This document shows positions 35,301-45,800 of a stretch of 64,000 nt of DNA, piece after piece. The notes under the pieces were generated by a model. It did not search any database. It was given only the letters and a program-made list of their open reading frames with translations, and was not told where the DNA came from. A program made the translations under genes and the position numbers. This DNA is from Paucibacter sp. B2R-40. GTDB lineage: Bacteria; Pseudomonadota; Gammaproteobacteria; Burkholderiales; Burkholderiaceae_C. How positions within the stretch are numbered: the stretch's first letter is position 1; the number at the start of each line of letters is the position of its first letter. Location of the stretch: positions 434,001 through 498,000 of the forward strand of contig NZ_JAJIRP010000002.1 of assembly GCF_025717555.1 (NCBI RefSeq). The letters run 5' to 3'.

Positions 35301-37346
35301 ATGGAAATCTATCTCGACGCCAATGCCACCACGCCGGTGCTGCCGCAGGCCAAGGCCGCGGCCATCCAAGCGATGGTGGAAGACTACGGCAACCCCAGCA
35401 GCATTCACAGCACCGGCTTGAAGGCCAAGGCGCTGATCGACGGCGTCAGGGCACGCGCGCAGCGACTGCTCGACACCGGCGACGGCGCCTTGCTGTTCGT
35501 CAGCGGCGCCACCGAGGGCATTCAGACTGCCGTGCTGTCGGCGCTGAACTCAATGCGCGGCAATTTGCAGGCCGACTTGCTGCTCTATGGTGCGACCGAA
35601 CACAAGGCGGTGCCCGAGGCGCTCAAGCATTGGAACCAGGTGCTGGGTTTGAATCTGCAGATCATGGCGATCCCGGTCGATACCCAAGGCCGGCATGACC
35701 TGGCCTTCTTGCGCCAACACGCGCCACGCGCCGGGCTGGTCTGCACCATGGCCGCCAATAACGAAACCGGCGTTATCAGTGACCTGGACGGCATCGAGTC
35801 CGCGCTGGCCGGCAGCAAGGCGCTGTGGTTGGTCGACGGCGTGCAGGCGCTGGGCAAGCTGCCGCTGCGCCTGCAAGCGCGGCGCATCGACTACGCGCCA
35901 TTTTCCGGCCACAAGCTCTATGCACCCAAAGGCATTGGCCTGCTCTATGTGCGCGCCGGCGCACCGTTCACGCCGCTGATGGCGGGCGGCGGGCAAGAAG
36001 GATCGCTGCGCTCGGGCACCGAAAATATGTCGGGCATCGCCGCCTTGGGCGCGGTGTTGGCGGCGCTGGACGATGGCCAGACGCTGCGCGACGCGGCCAC
36101 CATGCATAGTTTCAGAGACCGCCTAGCCGAAGCATTATGCGAAGCATTCCCCGGCCTGGTTTTCAATGCGCCGCTGGGTTCAAGTCTGCCGACCACCTTG
36201 AACTTTGCCGTGCCGGGTTTGAGTTCGCGCCTGCTGCAGGACTTGTTCGACGCCGCCGATGTGCGCGTCAGCGGCGGCTCGGCCTGCAGCGCCGCCAAGG
36301 CTGCGCCAAGTTTTGTTTTGCAAGCGATGGGCCTGCCGGACTGGCAGGCGGCCGGCGCGGTGCGGCTGTCGATAGGCCCGGCCGTCGACGAGGCCTTTGT
36401 CGATGAAGCATGCGCCCGCATCCGCGCCTGCGGCGAGTCGCTGCGCCGGCATTGCTTGAGCCCGGCGAACAATTTTCCGACCATCGGAGACGGCATCACC
36501 CGCTTTATGCAAGACGGCGCTTGCTGCTATTTGCTGGCCGACTCGCTCAGCAAAACCTGCGTCTTGATCGACGCCCGGCCGGAGCAGGTTTGCCGGCTGG
36601 CACAGGCGCTGACTTGCCAGGGCTACCCGTTGTTGGCGGTCTTGAGCAGCACGGGCGAGGCCGAGCACGCCGAAGCACGCGAGCTGCTCGCCGACACCCT
36701 GCCCGCGCTGATGCCCACCGCGCAGGTTGACGCCTTGGGCTGGCCCATGGACCGGGCGACGATTGTGCTCGGCGAACAAGAGCTAACGCGGCAAAGCAGC
36801 TCACAGGGTCAGGTCCTGCTGCTGGGCAAGACCGGTGCAGCCTCGCCCGCCATCGCTTTCACCGGATTGAGTCTGCCGGCCGAACTGAGCGCCTGGGTGG
36901 CAGCCGCCACACTGCTGGCACCGGGCCGGGATGAAGCTCAACAAGTGGCCTTGACTCTGGCCAGCGCGGCGCAAGACCAAGATGCCAGCGTACAGCAGGT
37001 GCAAGGTGCGCAGTTGAAAGCCTTTGTGAACTTCCACCCCGACGCGCTGCTGGTCGATGTGCGCGAGCCTTACGAGCAGTTCCTCAGCCAAACGCCGGAC
37101 TTGAGCGGAGCGCAACTGGAGGCGATGCCGCTGTCGCGCCTGCTGAACGCAATCCTGCCCTGGTTGACCGAGCAGCCGCAGCGCCCTTTGTTATTCTTCT
37201 GCCGCACCGGCAACCGCAGCCGCCAAGCAGCACTGGCGCTCAGCCGCCTCGGCCACGCCCAAGCCTGGACCTTGGCCGGCGGCTTGGCGCTCTTGCCCAC
37301 CGCGGCCCGCCCCAAGCATCAACCCGACCCTGCTCTGTATGTCTGA
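35301..37346 (+). CDS. Cysteine desulfurase fused to degenerate MBL-like and rhodanese domains
   Basis: 681 residues in three parts. Residues 1-385: NifS/IscS-type class V aminotransferase with His101 (ATEHKA), PLP Lys205 (SGHKLYAPKG) and the loop Cys329 (GGSACSA). Residues 395-535: a segment resembling the ETHE1 persulfide-dioxygenase fold (CCYLLADSLSKTCVLIDA, AIAFTGLSL), but the metal motif HxHxDH is replaced by SSTGEAEHA, so it is probably not catalytic. Residues 575-675: rhodanese with DVREPYEQFL and active Cys634 (CRTGNRSRQA). The likely role is taking sulfur from cysteine and passing it as persulfide within one chain. Its stop overlaps the start of trhO by 8 bases, suggesting a tRNA-modification link. 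Confidence 0.88.
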   Translation: MEIYLDANATTPVLPQAKAAAIQAMVEDYGNPSSIHSTGLKAKALIDGVRARAQRLLDTGDGALLFVSGATEGIQTAVLSALNSMRGNLQADLLLYGATEHKAVPEALKHWNQVLGLNLQIMAIPVDTQGRHDLAFLRQHAPRAGLVCTMAANNETGVISDLDGIESALAGSKALWLVDGVQALGKLPLRLQARRIDYAPFSGHKLYAPKGIGLLYVRAGAPFTPLMAGGGQEGSLRSGTENMSGIAALGAVLAALDDGQTLRDAATMHSFRDRLAEALCEAFPGLVFNAPLGSSLPTTLNFAVPGLSSRLLQDLFDAADVRVSGGSACSAAKAAPSFVLQAMGLPDWQAAGAVRLSIGPAVDEAFVDEACARIRACGESLRRHCLSPANNFPTIGDGITRFMQDGACCYLLADSLSKTCVLIDARPEQVCRLAQALTCQGYPLLAVLSSTGEAEHAEARELLADTLPALMPTAQVDALGWPMDRATIVLGEQELTRQSSSQGQVLLLGKTGAASPAIAFTGLSLPAELSAWVAAATLLAPGRDEAQQVALTLASAAQDQDASVQQVQGAQLKAFVNFHPDALLVDVREPYEQFLSQTPDLSGAQLEAMPLSRLLNAILPWLTEQPQRPLLFFCRTGNRSRQAALALSRLGHAQAWTLAGGLALLPTAARPKHQPDPALYV

Positions 37347-38190
37347 TCTCAACGCCACCCAAGCTCATATTCACTCGTCTTTTTACCGCTTTGTCGCTTT
37401 GGCCGAGCCGGAAGGCGTGGCCGCAAGACTGCGCGAACTGAGCCTGCCGGCCACCGAACTTGGCGGCAATATTCTGGTCGCCCCCGAAGGCATCAGCGCG
37501 GCCATCGCCGGGCCGGCGCAGGCCTTGGCCGCCTTCGAGCAGGCGCTGCAAAGCGATCCCGTCTTCGGCGGTGCTTTTGTCGGCATGGTGTTCAAGCACA
37601 GCGCCTGCACGACCAAGCCCTTCACGCTGATCAAGGTGCACACCAAGCCCGAGATCGTTGCCTTTGGCGTGCCCGGCGTGTCGGGGCTGCCGGATGCCAG
37701 CAAGCCCGACACCCATGTCTCGCCCGCGCGCTGGCGCGAGCTGATCAAGCAAGCCGATGTGCTGGTACTGGACAACCGCAACAGCTTCGAGTTCAAGCTC
37801 GGGCATTTTGAGGGCGCGGTCGACCCCAAGGTGGCGCATTTCCGCGACTTTCCGGCCTATGTGGCAGAACATGCCGATGAGTGGAAGGCCAAGGGCCAGC
37901 GCATCGCGATGTATTGCACCGGCGGCATACGCTGCGAAAAAACCAGCGCCTGGATGCAAGACCAGGGCTTGGATGTATTTCAACTTGACGGCGGCATCGT
38001 CAGCTATTTCGAGGCCTTGCCCGATGCTGCGGTCGACTGGAAGGGCGAGTGCTTTGTGTTCGACAAACGCATCGCCATCGACACCCATCTGCAAGAGACG
38101 GCCACCACCGCCGAGGACGTCTATGCGGGCGAGCCGGACGAAGCCTGGCGGCTGGCCAGGGCACGCCGGCTCGATCCGAGCGGCAGCTAA
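37339..38190 (+). CDS. trhO: tRNA uridine(34) hydroxylase TrhO (YceA/rhodanese type)
   Basis: 283 residues. N-terminal acylphosphatase-like domain (FYRFVALAEPEGVAARLREL, ILVAPEGISAAIAGP) and a rhodanese domain (about 125-235) with the family Cys in MYCTGGIRCEKTSAWM. C-terminal region shows the family signature GECFVFDKRIAID. TrhO hydroxylates U34 of certain tRNAs in the oxygen-dependent route to 5-methoxyuridine and cmo5U. Co-transcribed with the desulfurase fusion by an 8-base overlap, and stops one base before the converging M13 peptidase gene. Confidence 0.94.
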   Translation: MSDLNATQAHIHSSFYRFVALAEPEGVAARLRELSLPATELGGNILVAPEGISAAIAGPAQALAAFEQALQSDPVFGGAFVGMVFKHSACTTKPFTLIKVHTKPEIVAFGVPGVSGLPDASKPDTHVSPARWRELIKQADVLVLDNRNSFEFKLGHFEGAVDPKVAHFRDFPAYVAEHADEWKAKGQRIAMYCTGGIRCEKTSAWMQDQGLDVFQLDGGIVSYFEALPDAAVDWKGECFVFDKRIAIDTHLQETATTAEDVYAGEPDEAWRLARARRLDPSGS

Positions 38191-38191
38191 G

Positions 38192-40297
38192 TTACCAGAC
38201 CTTGCAGCGCTTGGCCTCGGGCTTGACCATGGCCTGACCCGGCTTGCAAGCAAAGGCTTTCTCGAACTCCGGCATATTCACCACCACCCCGTTGATGCGG
38301 TAACGGCCGGGTGAATGCGGGTTGGTCAAGGCCTGCACGCGCTGTGCCTCGGGGCGCTCGCTATTGCAATCCCACTGGGCGAAGCCGACAAAGAAGCGCT
38401 GCTCGGGTGTCAGCCCGTCAACAGGCTGCAAGCCCTGCGCGGCCACATGCTGCTTCCAGGCGGTCAGCGCCAGCACCAGGCCGCCGAGGTCGGCCAGGTC
38501 TTCGCCCAGGGTCAGCGCGCTATTGATCTTGATGTCGTCGACGATGGTGTAGCCGGCGTATTGCTGCGACACACAGGCGGCGCGCTGCTCGAAGGCTTTG
38601 CCGTCTTTCTTCGTCCACCAGTCCTTCAAATTGCCCTTGGCGTCGAACTTGCGGCCTTCGTCATCAAAGCCATGCACCAACTCGTGACCGATGGTGCCGC
38701 CGGTGTTGCCATAGTTGGGCGCGGCGTCCATCTTGGGGTCGTACAGCGGCGCCTGCAGCACGGCAGCGGGGAAGTTGATGTCGTTCATCTGCGCGTCGTA
38801 ATAGGCGTTGACGGTCTGCGGCGTCATGCCCCATTCGCCGCGGTCCAAGGGCTGGCCGATCTTGGCCAGCTGCCGCTTGAATTCGAAGCTATTGCCCCGC
38901 TGCACATTGCCGACAAAGCTGCTGCGGTCCACCGCCAGCGCGCTGTAATCACGCCAGCGCTCCGGGTAGCCGACCTTGTTGACAATGCTGCCGAGCTTGG
39001 TCAGCGCCTGCGCCTTGGTGGCCTCGCTCATCCACGGCAGGGACTTGATGGAGTCCGCCATCGCGGCCTCGATCTCGGCCGTCATCTGCTGTGCCTGCTG
39101 CTTCAACTCGGGGCTGAAGCTGCGCTGCACAAACTCCTCGCCGAGCGCCTCGCCGAGCTGCGCGTCGACCAGTTCGACGCAGCGCTTCCAGCGTGGCTTC
39201 ATCTGCGGTGTGCCCTGCAAGGTCTTGCCGAAGAATTCGAAATTGGCCTGCACCATCTCGGGGGCCAGATAGGCGGCGTGGCTGCTGAGCGCGGCCCAGC
39301 GCAGATAGGTCTTCAGCTCGGCCAGGCTGAGCGCTTGCAGGCGCTTGTCCATGGCCTTGAAGAAGCCGGGCTCGGTGACGTTATAGCTTTGCTGCGACTC
39401 GGGCAGTCCCAAGCCGGCACGGTAAGCTGACCAGTCGAAATGTGGCGTTAGGGCCTGCAAGGCCTTGGCGTCGAGCTTGTGATAGGTCTTGTAGGGATCA
39501 CGACGCTGCACTTGCGTCAGCGTGGCGCGGGCCAGGGCGGTCTCGGTCGCCAGCACCGAGCGGGCGGCAAGCGCGGCGGCCTGCGGGGTGTCACCGGCCA
39601 GCTCAAAGACGCGCGCCACATGGGCCTCGAACTTCTTCAGCATCGCGCGCGATTTGGCGTCTTGATTGACGTAGAAGTCCCGGTCCGGCAAGCTCAATCC
39701 GGCGGCCATGGCGAAGGCAATGACCTGGGTCGCGTCGCCGAAGTCTTGGCCCGAGGCGAAGCGGAACAAGAAGCGCTCGTTATTGGTGGCCAAATGCAGC
39801 GCGGCCAGCAGCGCCGGCAAATCGCGCTTGTCGCTCAGCGCATCAATCTGTGCCAGCGCGGGCTGCAGCGGCGCAAGCGCAAGGCTTTGGGCTGCATCTT
39901 CGTTCATGCAGGCGGCGAAATAGTCGCCCATCTGCGCCTGCTTGGCGCTCAAGGCAGACCGGTCCGGCGCTGTGGCGAGTTTGTCCAGAATGCCCCACAA
40001 AAAGCGCTGGTTCTCGTTTGCCATCTTGGCGTAGACCGACCAGCGCGATTGATCGGCCGGAATCGGGTTGTTCTTGATCCAGCCGCCGCAAGCGTATTGG
40101 TAAAAGTCCTCGCAAGGGTCGACGGCGGCGTCCATGGACGGACGGTCCAGGCTGGGCGTGTAGGGCAAGGCGCTGAGCGGCTGCTCGGGCGCGGCGGTTT
40201 CGGCCATGGCCGCTCCAGCACCTGCCGCCAATGTCATTGCAAGGCTCAGGATAGAGCCTTGGCTGAGTTTCAAAATTGAGTGCGAGGACTTGGACAT
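38192..40297 (-). CDS. M13-family (neprilysin-like) metallopeptidase
   Basis: 701 residues, exported. Signal peptide at the start (ILSLAMTLAAGAGAAMA). N-terminal peptidase_M13_N region begins PCEDFYQYACGGW; the zinc site is HELVH (538-542), with the third ligand in GEDLADLGG (about 598-606) and the ending CKPGQAMVKPEAKRCKVW. This matches secreted PepO-like endopeptidases that cleave small peptides. Catalytic residues are complete. ATG 40297 is chosen because it begins directly before the signal peptide. No operon partner: the gene converges on trhO and has a 102-base gap upstream. Confidence 0.95.
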   Translation of the reverse strand: MSKSSHSILKLSQGSILSLAMTLAAGAGAAMAETAAPEQPLSALPYTPSLDRPSMDAAVDPCEDFYQYACGGWIKNNPIPADQSRWSVYAKMANENQRFLWGILDKLATAPDRSALSAKQAQMGDYFAACMNEDAAQSLALAPLQPALAQIDALSDKRDLPALLAALHLATNNERFLFRFASGQDFGDATQVIAFAMAAGLSLPDRDFYVNQDAKSRAMLKKFEAHVARVFELAGDTPQAAALAARSVLATETALARATLTQVQRRDPYKTYHKLDAKALQALTPHFDWSAYRAGLGLPESQQSYNVTEPGFFKAMDKRLQALSLAELKTYLRWAALSSHAAYLAPEMVQANFEFFGKTLQGTPQMKPRWKRCVELVDAQLGEALGEEFVQRSFSPELKQQAQQMTAEIEAAMADSIKSLPWMSEATKAQALTKLGSIVNKVGYPERWRDYSALAVDRSSFVGNVQRGNSFEFKRQLAKIGQPLDRGEWGMTPQTVNAYYDAQMNDINFPAAVLQAPLYDPKMDAAPNYGNTGGTIGHELVHGFDDEGRKFDAKGNLKDWWTKKDGKAFEQRAACVSQQYAGYTIVDDIKINSALTLGEDLADLGGLVLALTAWKQHVAAQGLQPVDGLTPEQRFFVGFAQWDCNSERPEAQRVQALTNPHSPGRYRINGVVVNMPEFEKAFACKPGQAMVKPEAKRCKVW

Positions 40298-40399
40298 GGC
40301 TGCGTGGACTCTTTGGTGAAGAGCCGGCATTCTCGCCCATGCCTCGCGCGGCAATTCAAATGAACCTGCCCCGATTGAAAAGGGCTGCGGCTGGCGCGT

Positions 40400-41665
40400 T
40401 TATAGGCTGACCGCCAGCTCCGGCTCGGGCAACTTGACCTGGTTGTCGGTGCTGAACTGATAGTCCTTGAAGACATGCTCGGCACTCAGCAATTGATAGC
40501 TGCCATCGGGGTTGCGGTGCGTGGTGTCTTTCAGGCGCCAGGTCAGCTGGCCGCAGGTCCAGATGTCGAAGTTGCGCATATGGGTGCACAAGCAGGTTTT
40601 GTCCTGCACCGAGACGCGCTTCTCGCCTGGATGCGCAGCCACTTCGCGGTTGTACGAGGTGATATAGGCGCATTTGCCATTGGCATCGAGCAGATACCCG
40701 TAAGCCTCGCAGTTAGGCCGGATGCCGTCGCCAATGCCTGGGCTGGCCTTGATCATGCGCATCGGATAGCCGGTCGGCGAGATTTCGTTGACTTCGATAT
40801 CGGCCTCGCTGGCCTTGAAGTATTCCTGCTTGATGTCGTCCGGCAGGCCGCATTCACGCGTGACGGTGAAGCGCGTCGCCACCTGCACGCCCGAAGCACC
40901 GAGTTCCAGAAAGCGCACCGCATCGCTGCCGGTGAAGATGCCGCCGGCGGCGATCAGAGGGATGTCCAGCTTCTCGGTCAGCAGGTATTGATGAATCTCG
41001 GTGACGATGCTGGCCAGGTCGTACTGCGCCCAGTCCATGCCAAAGCCCAGATGGCCGCCGGCCAGCGGGCCTTCGATCACCACATAGTCGGGCAGGCGAT
41101 TCAGGCGGCTGTTCTTCTTCAGGAACAACTGCAGCGCGCGCAGCGAGGACACGATGATGCCCAGCTTAGCCTCGCGAAAACGCGGATGTTCGGCGATCAA
41201 GGCGAAGGAGCCCAGATGCAGGCCGGCCGCCAAGGTGATGCCGTCGATACCGGCGTCCAGCGCCGCATTCATGCGCACGCTGAGCGTTTCCTTGGGGCCG
41301 TTCATCGTCAACTTTTCCATGCAGTTGATGAAGATCAGGCCGCTGCCCTGCTTGCGCGCCATGGTCTTCTCGACATGCAGGCGCGTGGCTTCGGCCAGAT
41401 GTTCCAGATTGAATTTGACGTCCGACTTGTCTTCTGATGCGACGTTGTACTGAAACTGTGCCTGCTTGGCCTTGGTGTATTTGGTCTTGTAGCGGCGATC
41501 GGTCAAGGTGTTGACCATCGCGTCGGAGATGTGGCCGACACCGCCTAAGCGCGCGGCTTCCAAGGCCAGGTCGGAGGAAGAAATATCGACTCCCATGCCG
41601 CCAATCACGATAGGCACCAATTCATGGCGACCCATGCGCAGGCGGAAATCATCCAGACGTTTCAT
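40400..41665 (-). CDS. Nitronate monooxygenase family flavoprotein
   Basis: 421 residues, TIM-barrel FMN enzyme. Family blocks: PIVIGGMGVDISSSDLALEAA, GPLAGGHLGFG, and PLIAAGGIFTGSDAVRFLELGASGVQVATRF for the phosphate-binding end. It oxidises alkyl nitronates or related carbon acids using flavin; some relatives act as enoyl reductases. The C-terminal part has a cluster of cysteines (CEAYGYLL, CAYIT, CLCTHMRNFDIWTCG) that is longer than in the classical enzyme and could bind a metal or structure a subgroup; function of this part is uncertain. Confidence 0.85.
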   Translation of the reverse strand: MKRLDDFRLRMGRHELVPIVIGGMGVDISSSDLALEAARLGGVGHISDAMVNTLTDRRYKTKYTKAKQAQFQYNVASEDKSDVKFNLEHLAEATRLHVEKTMARKQGSGLIFINCMEKLTMNGPKETLSVRMNAALDAGIDGITLAAGLHLGSFALIAEHPRFREAKLGIIVSSLRALQLFLKKNSRLNRLPDYVVIEGPLAGGHLGFGMDWAQYDLASIVTEIHQYLLTEKLDIPLIAAGGIFTGSDAVRFLELGASGVQVATRFTVTRECGLPDDIKQEYFKASEADIEVNEISPTGYPMRMIKASPGIGDGIRPNCEAYGYLLDANGKCAYITSYNREVAAHPGEKRVSVQDKTCLCTHMRNFDIWTCGQLTWRLKDTTHRNPDGSYQLLSAEHVFKDYQFSTDNQVKLPEPELAVSL

Positions 41666-41760
41666 TTTTTCTATCTACTTTCGAAGTTTGGACTCGGCTT
41701 TCAAGGCCGAGGCTACGGGCTCATGGCCGCCTGCGAGTGTGCCAAAAATTGACTCCCCTT

Positions 41761-41780
41761 GTCTTGTCTTGCGACAAGAC
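41761..41780. repeat. 8-bp inverted repeat upstream of the nitronate monooxygenase gene
   Basis: GTCTTGTC at 41761-41768 pairs perfectly with GACAAGAC at 41773-41780 across a 4-base loop. It sits about 95 bases before the start of the gene, in a position suitable for an operator or a weak terminator of the upstream peptidase gene. Confidence 0.4.
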
Positions 41781-41859
41781 TTGGACACGCCCAGTCTCTG
41801 CATGGCCCCAAGTATCGCCGCCAATGACCAGGCGGGTGGTGCGGCTTGCATTGTTGGCC

Positions 41860-42825
41860 CTAGGCTTCCTTGGTCTGCTCGAGCAAGCGCGGTGCAAGCC
41901 GCGCCACCGCCTCGCTCACGCCTTGGGCCATCGCCACCCCGCCATGGCCCTCGCCATCGACGAGCACCAGTTCACTGCCTGGCCAACGCTTATGCAATTG
42001 CCAGGGCGTGTCAAGCGGCGAGCTGATATCGAGCCGACCGTGGATCAGCACGCCGGGCAGATGGGCAATTTTGTGCATATTCGAATGAATCTCGTTTTCT
42101 CGCAAAAAGCCCGCATGCTGCCAGTAGTGAATCACCAGCGTCGCGAACAGCAAGCGGAACTCGGGGTCTTGATAGCGCGGGTTGGGAGCACTATTCGGGG
42201 CGAGAGACACATGCACATCCTCCCAGGCGCACCAGGCCCGCGCCGCTGCGGCCCGCACGGCAGGATCTGCGTCGGTGATGCGGCGGTAATAGGCGTCGAT
42301 CAGGCTCTCATTGGCCCGAGCCCCGGACGCCTGGGCAAACTGCTCCCATTCACGCGGAAACACCAAACTCATGCTTTGCGTCAGCCAATGCACTTCGGCC
42401 GCTGTCGTCGTGGTCACCGCCGCCAAGACCAATCCCAACACACGCTGCGCATGAGCTTGCGCATAGGCCAGCGCCAGCGTCGTGCCCCAAGATGAGCCGT
42501 AGATCAGCCAGCGATCAACGCCGAGATGCGAGCGCAGCATCTCGATATCGACGATCAGGTGCTGCGTGGTGTTGGTGTGCAGATTTGCCGACGCATCTAT
42601 TGCCAGCGGGCGGCTGCGGCCACAGCCTCTTTGCTCGAAGGACACGATCAGAAAACGAGCTGGATCGAAATGGCGCCGATAGCCGCTCATGATGCCGCTG
42701 CCCGGCCCGCCATGCAGATACAAAGCCGGCTGACCTTGGGCGTTACCGGAACACTCCCAATAGATTTCGTTGCCATCCGTGGTGGCCAAATGGCCGCTCG
42801 CAAAGGCGTCAATCGGCGCAAACAT
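41860..42825 (-). CDS. pip: Proline iminopeptidase (alpha/beta hydrolase, S33)
   Basis: 321 residues. Removes N-terminal proline from peptides. Signature blocks: LYLHGGPGSG (oxyanion), SFEQRGCGRSRP, nucleophile elbow YGSSWGTTLALAYAQ, LIHGRLDISSP (acid) and GEGHGG (His). NLHTNTTQHLIVDIEMLRSHLGV is characteristic of the family, and the length is standard. It lies 30 bases downstream of a stop of the hydantoinase gene, separated by a repeat sequence. Confidence 0.93.
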   Translation of the reverse strand: MFAPIDAFASGHLATTDGNEIYWECSGNAQGQPALYLHGGPGSGIMSGYRRHFDPARFLIVSFEQRGCGRSRPLAIDASANLHTNTTQHLIVDIEMLRSHLGVDRWLIYGSSWGTTLALAYAQAHAQRVLGLVLAAVTTTTAAEVHWLTQSMSLVFPREWEQFAQASGARANESLIDAYYRRITDADPAVRAAAARAWCAWEDVHVSLAPNSAPNPRYQDPEFRLLFATLVIHYWQHAGFLRENEIHSNMHKIAHLPGVLIHGRLDISSPLDTPWQLHKRWPGSELVLVDGEGHGGVAMAQGVSEAVARLAPRLLEQTKEA

Positions 42826-42841
42826 GGCCAGACATTTCCTT

Positions 42842-42866
42842 AAATGGGTTCGGGTTCATTTAATTT
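42842..42866. repeat. Degenerate copy of the GGGTCAGGTTCATTTAATT repeat at the 3' end of the hydantoinase gene
   Basis: AAATGGGTTCGGGTTCATTTAATT differs in few positions from the copies at 46845-46892. The hydantoinase stop codon and its last codons (E-I-K) lie inside it. Confidence 0.55.
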
Positions 42867-45800
42867 CCGCTCCACTGGCCCCGTAACCGCCACCGCCCGG
42901 CGTGCGAATCACAAACGCATCACCGGCCTGCATTTCCGCTTGGCCGATATGGGCCAAATGCTCGACGCTGCCATCCGCTCGCTCAACCCAGTTGCGGCCC
43001 GGTGCACCTGCCGCGCCGCCGGCCATGCCGAAAGCGCCTTGCGTACGGCCATTGCTCAAAATCGACGCCGTCATCGGCGCCAGAAAACGCAGGCGCCGCT
43101 CGCCGCCATTGCCCCCCTGCCATTGCCCTTTGCCACCGGAATCCGCAACGATTTCATAGGACTCCAAACGGATCGGGAAGCGGAACTCCAAGACCTCGGG
43201 ATCGGTCATCCGCGAGTTGGTCATATGGGTTTGCACGACGCTCGCGCCATCAAAACCCGCCCCTGCACCCGACCCGCCAGAGATGGTCTCGTAATACTGA
43301 TGACTGAGGTTGCCAAAAGTGAAGTTATTCATCGTGCATTGGCTGGCGGCCAGCACGCCCAAGGCACCATAGAGCGCATTGGTGACGCAAGTCGATGTCT
43401 CCACATTGCCCGCCACCACCGCCGCCGGATGGCGCGGATTGAGCATGCTGCCCTCGGGGACGATCACCTTGAGCGGCTTCAAACAGCCCGCGTTGAGCGG
43501 GATCGCATCATCGACAAGGGTGCGGAACACGTACAAGACCGCCGCCATCGTGATCGAGCGTGGTGCGTTGAAATTATTCGCTAGCTGGGCACTGCTGCCA
43601 CTGAAATCAATCACGGCGCTGCGCTCGGCCGCGTTGACGCTGACGGCCACTTGGATCTGCGCGCCGTTGTCCAGCGGCAGCGTGAATGCGCCGTCTTGCA
43701 AACTCGTGATGACGCGGCGCACCGATTCTTCGGCATTGTCTTGCACATGCTGCATATAGGCGGCCACCGTCGCGGCGCCGTATTGCGCCACCATCGCACG
43801 CAACTCCTGCGCGCCCTTTTCATTCGCAGCGATCTGCGCCCGCAGGTCGGCCATATTCTGAGCCGGGTTGCGCGAGGGATAGGGGCCGCTGCCCAAAAGC
43901 GCGAGCATCTCGGCCTCGCGCAGCACGCCGGCCTGGACCAGCAAGAAATTGTCGATCAAAACGCCCTCTTGCTCGATCGAGTTGGAGAACGGCGGCATCG
44001 AGCCCGGCGTGATGCCGCCGATATCGGCATGGTGGCCACGTGAGGCAACGAAGAAACTCGGCCGGCCAGAAGCCACGTCAGAGTCGCCCGGCGCCGGGCC
44101 GCCCCAAGGCGGGCGAACACCCCCTGGGGGGGCAGGGTGCGCAGCACCCGTGGGGGCTGGCATGTCGCACGGCGCCGGGCCGCCCCAAGGCGCGCGAACA
44201 CCCCCTCGGGGGGCAGGGTGCGCAGCGCCAGTGGGGGTCGACAGGAAGACCGGGGTCACGACGGTGATATCCGGCAGGTGCGTGCCGCCGTGATAGGGGT
44301 CGTTCAACACATAGACATCGCCAGGCGCCATCGAAGGGTTGCGCGCAATCACGGTGTGAATCGACTCGCTCATCGAGCCCAGATGCACGGGAATGTGCGG
44401 CGCGTTGGCGATCAAATCGCCGGCAGCACTGAACAAAGCGCAAGAGAAGTCCAGCCGCTCCTTGATATTGACCGAGTGCGCGGTGTTCTGCAGACGCAAG
44501 CCCATCTGCTCGGCAATGTTCATGAACAGATTGTTGAAGATCTCCAGCATCACCGGGTCCGCCTGCGTGCCGATGGCAAAGGCCTGCGCACGCACCTGCA
44601 CACGGCAAATTTCGACGCAGCCGTCCGCCATCAAGCGCGCCTGCCAACCGGGGTCGATGACCGTGGTGGCATTGCGCTCGGCCAGAATCGCCGGGCCATC
44701 AATCTGCGCGCCGGCGCTCAAACTCTCACGCACATACAGCTGCGCGTCGCGCCAGCCGGCCGGCTGGCTGTCGGCGGCGCAGTACATGCTGATGTTCGCA
44801 TCGGCCGGCGGCAAATACACAGCAGGTTCAGCGCTAGCGTCGTGCGCGGCCAAGGCCATGCCGGCCGCAATGCACTCGACTGCCACCGCCTCTATCACCA
44901 ACTCGCGGCCCGGCATCAGGAAAGCGAAGCGCTGCCGGTAGGCCGCCTCGAACTCGGCCCGCAGATCTTCCACGCCTGTGCCCTCGTGCAGCGGGCAGGT
45001 CAATGCGGTGTCGGTGCCTTGATAGCGAATTTGCAGATGGCGCACCAGTTGCAAAACCTCGAGTGCCAAGCCTTGGCCGACAAGTTCGGCGCGCGCGGCT
45101 TGGGCCAATATCTCCGCCTGCGCCCAGGCGCTGCCCAAGCCCTGTGCATCAAGGCTGCACTCCACAGCGGCTTCACGGGTGGCCATGCGGTCAGCCAGGC
45201 CCATGCCGTAGGCGCTCAAGACCCCTGCGAAGGGATGGGCCAGCACCCGACTCATGCCCAAGGCATCGGCAACCAGACAGGCCGCCTGCCCGCCGGCTCC
45301 GCCAAAGCACTGCAAGGTATAGCCCGTTACATCAAGCCCGCGCGCCACCGAAATACGCTTGACTGCATTGGCCATGCTGCCGACGGCGATCTGCACGGCG
45401 CCGCTGGCGGCCTGCTCCGCCGTGACCATGCGACCGGCTGCGACCGACATCTCGGCCGCCATTGCGGTGAAGCCTTGCAAAGCAGCCTCGCGGCTCAGGG
45501 GCTGATCCGCCTGCGGGCCGAACAGCTTTGGGAAGAAGTCGGGCTGGATGCGTCCCAACATGACGTTAGCGTCTGTCGTGGCGAGCGGCCCGCCGCGCCG
45601 GTAACTGGCCGGGCCTGGATTGGCGCCGGCCGAAGCCGGACCGACACGCAGGCGTGCGCCGTCGAAGCTGATCAAACTGCCGCCGCCGGCCGCGACCGTG
45701 TGGATGCTCAGCATCGGCGCACGCATGCGCACACCGGCGACCTCGGTGTCGAAGGTACGTTCATAAGGCAGCGCCGGGACGCCCCAAGCTGTCTGGCGCC

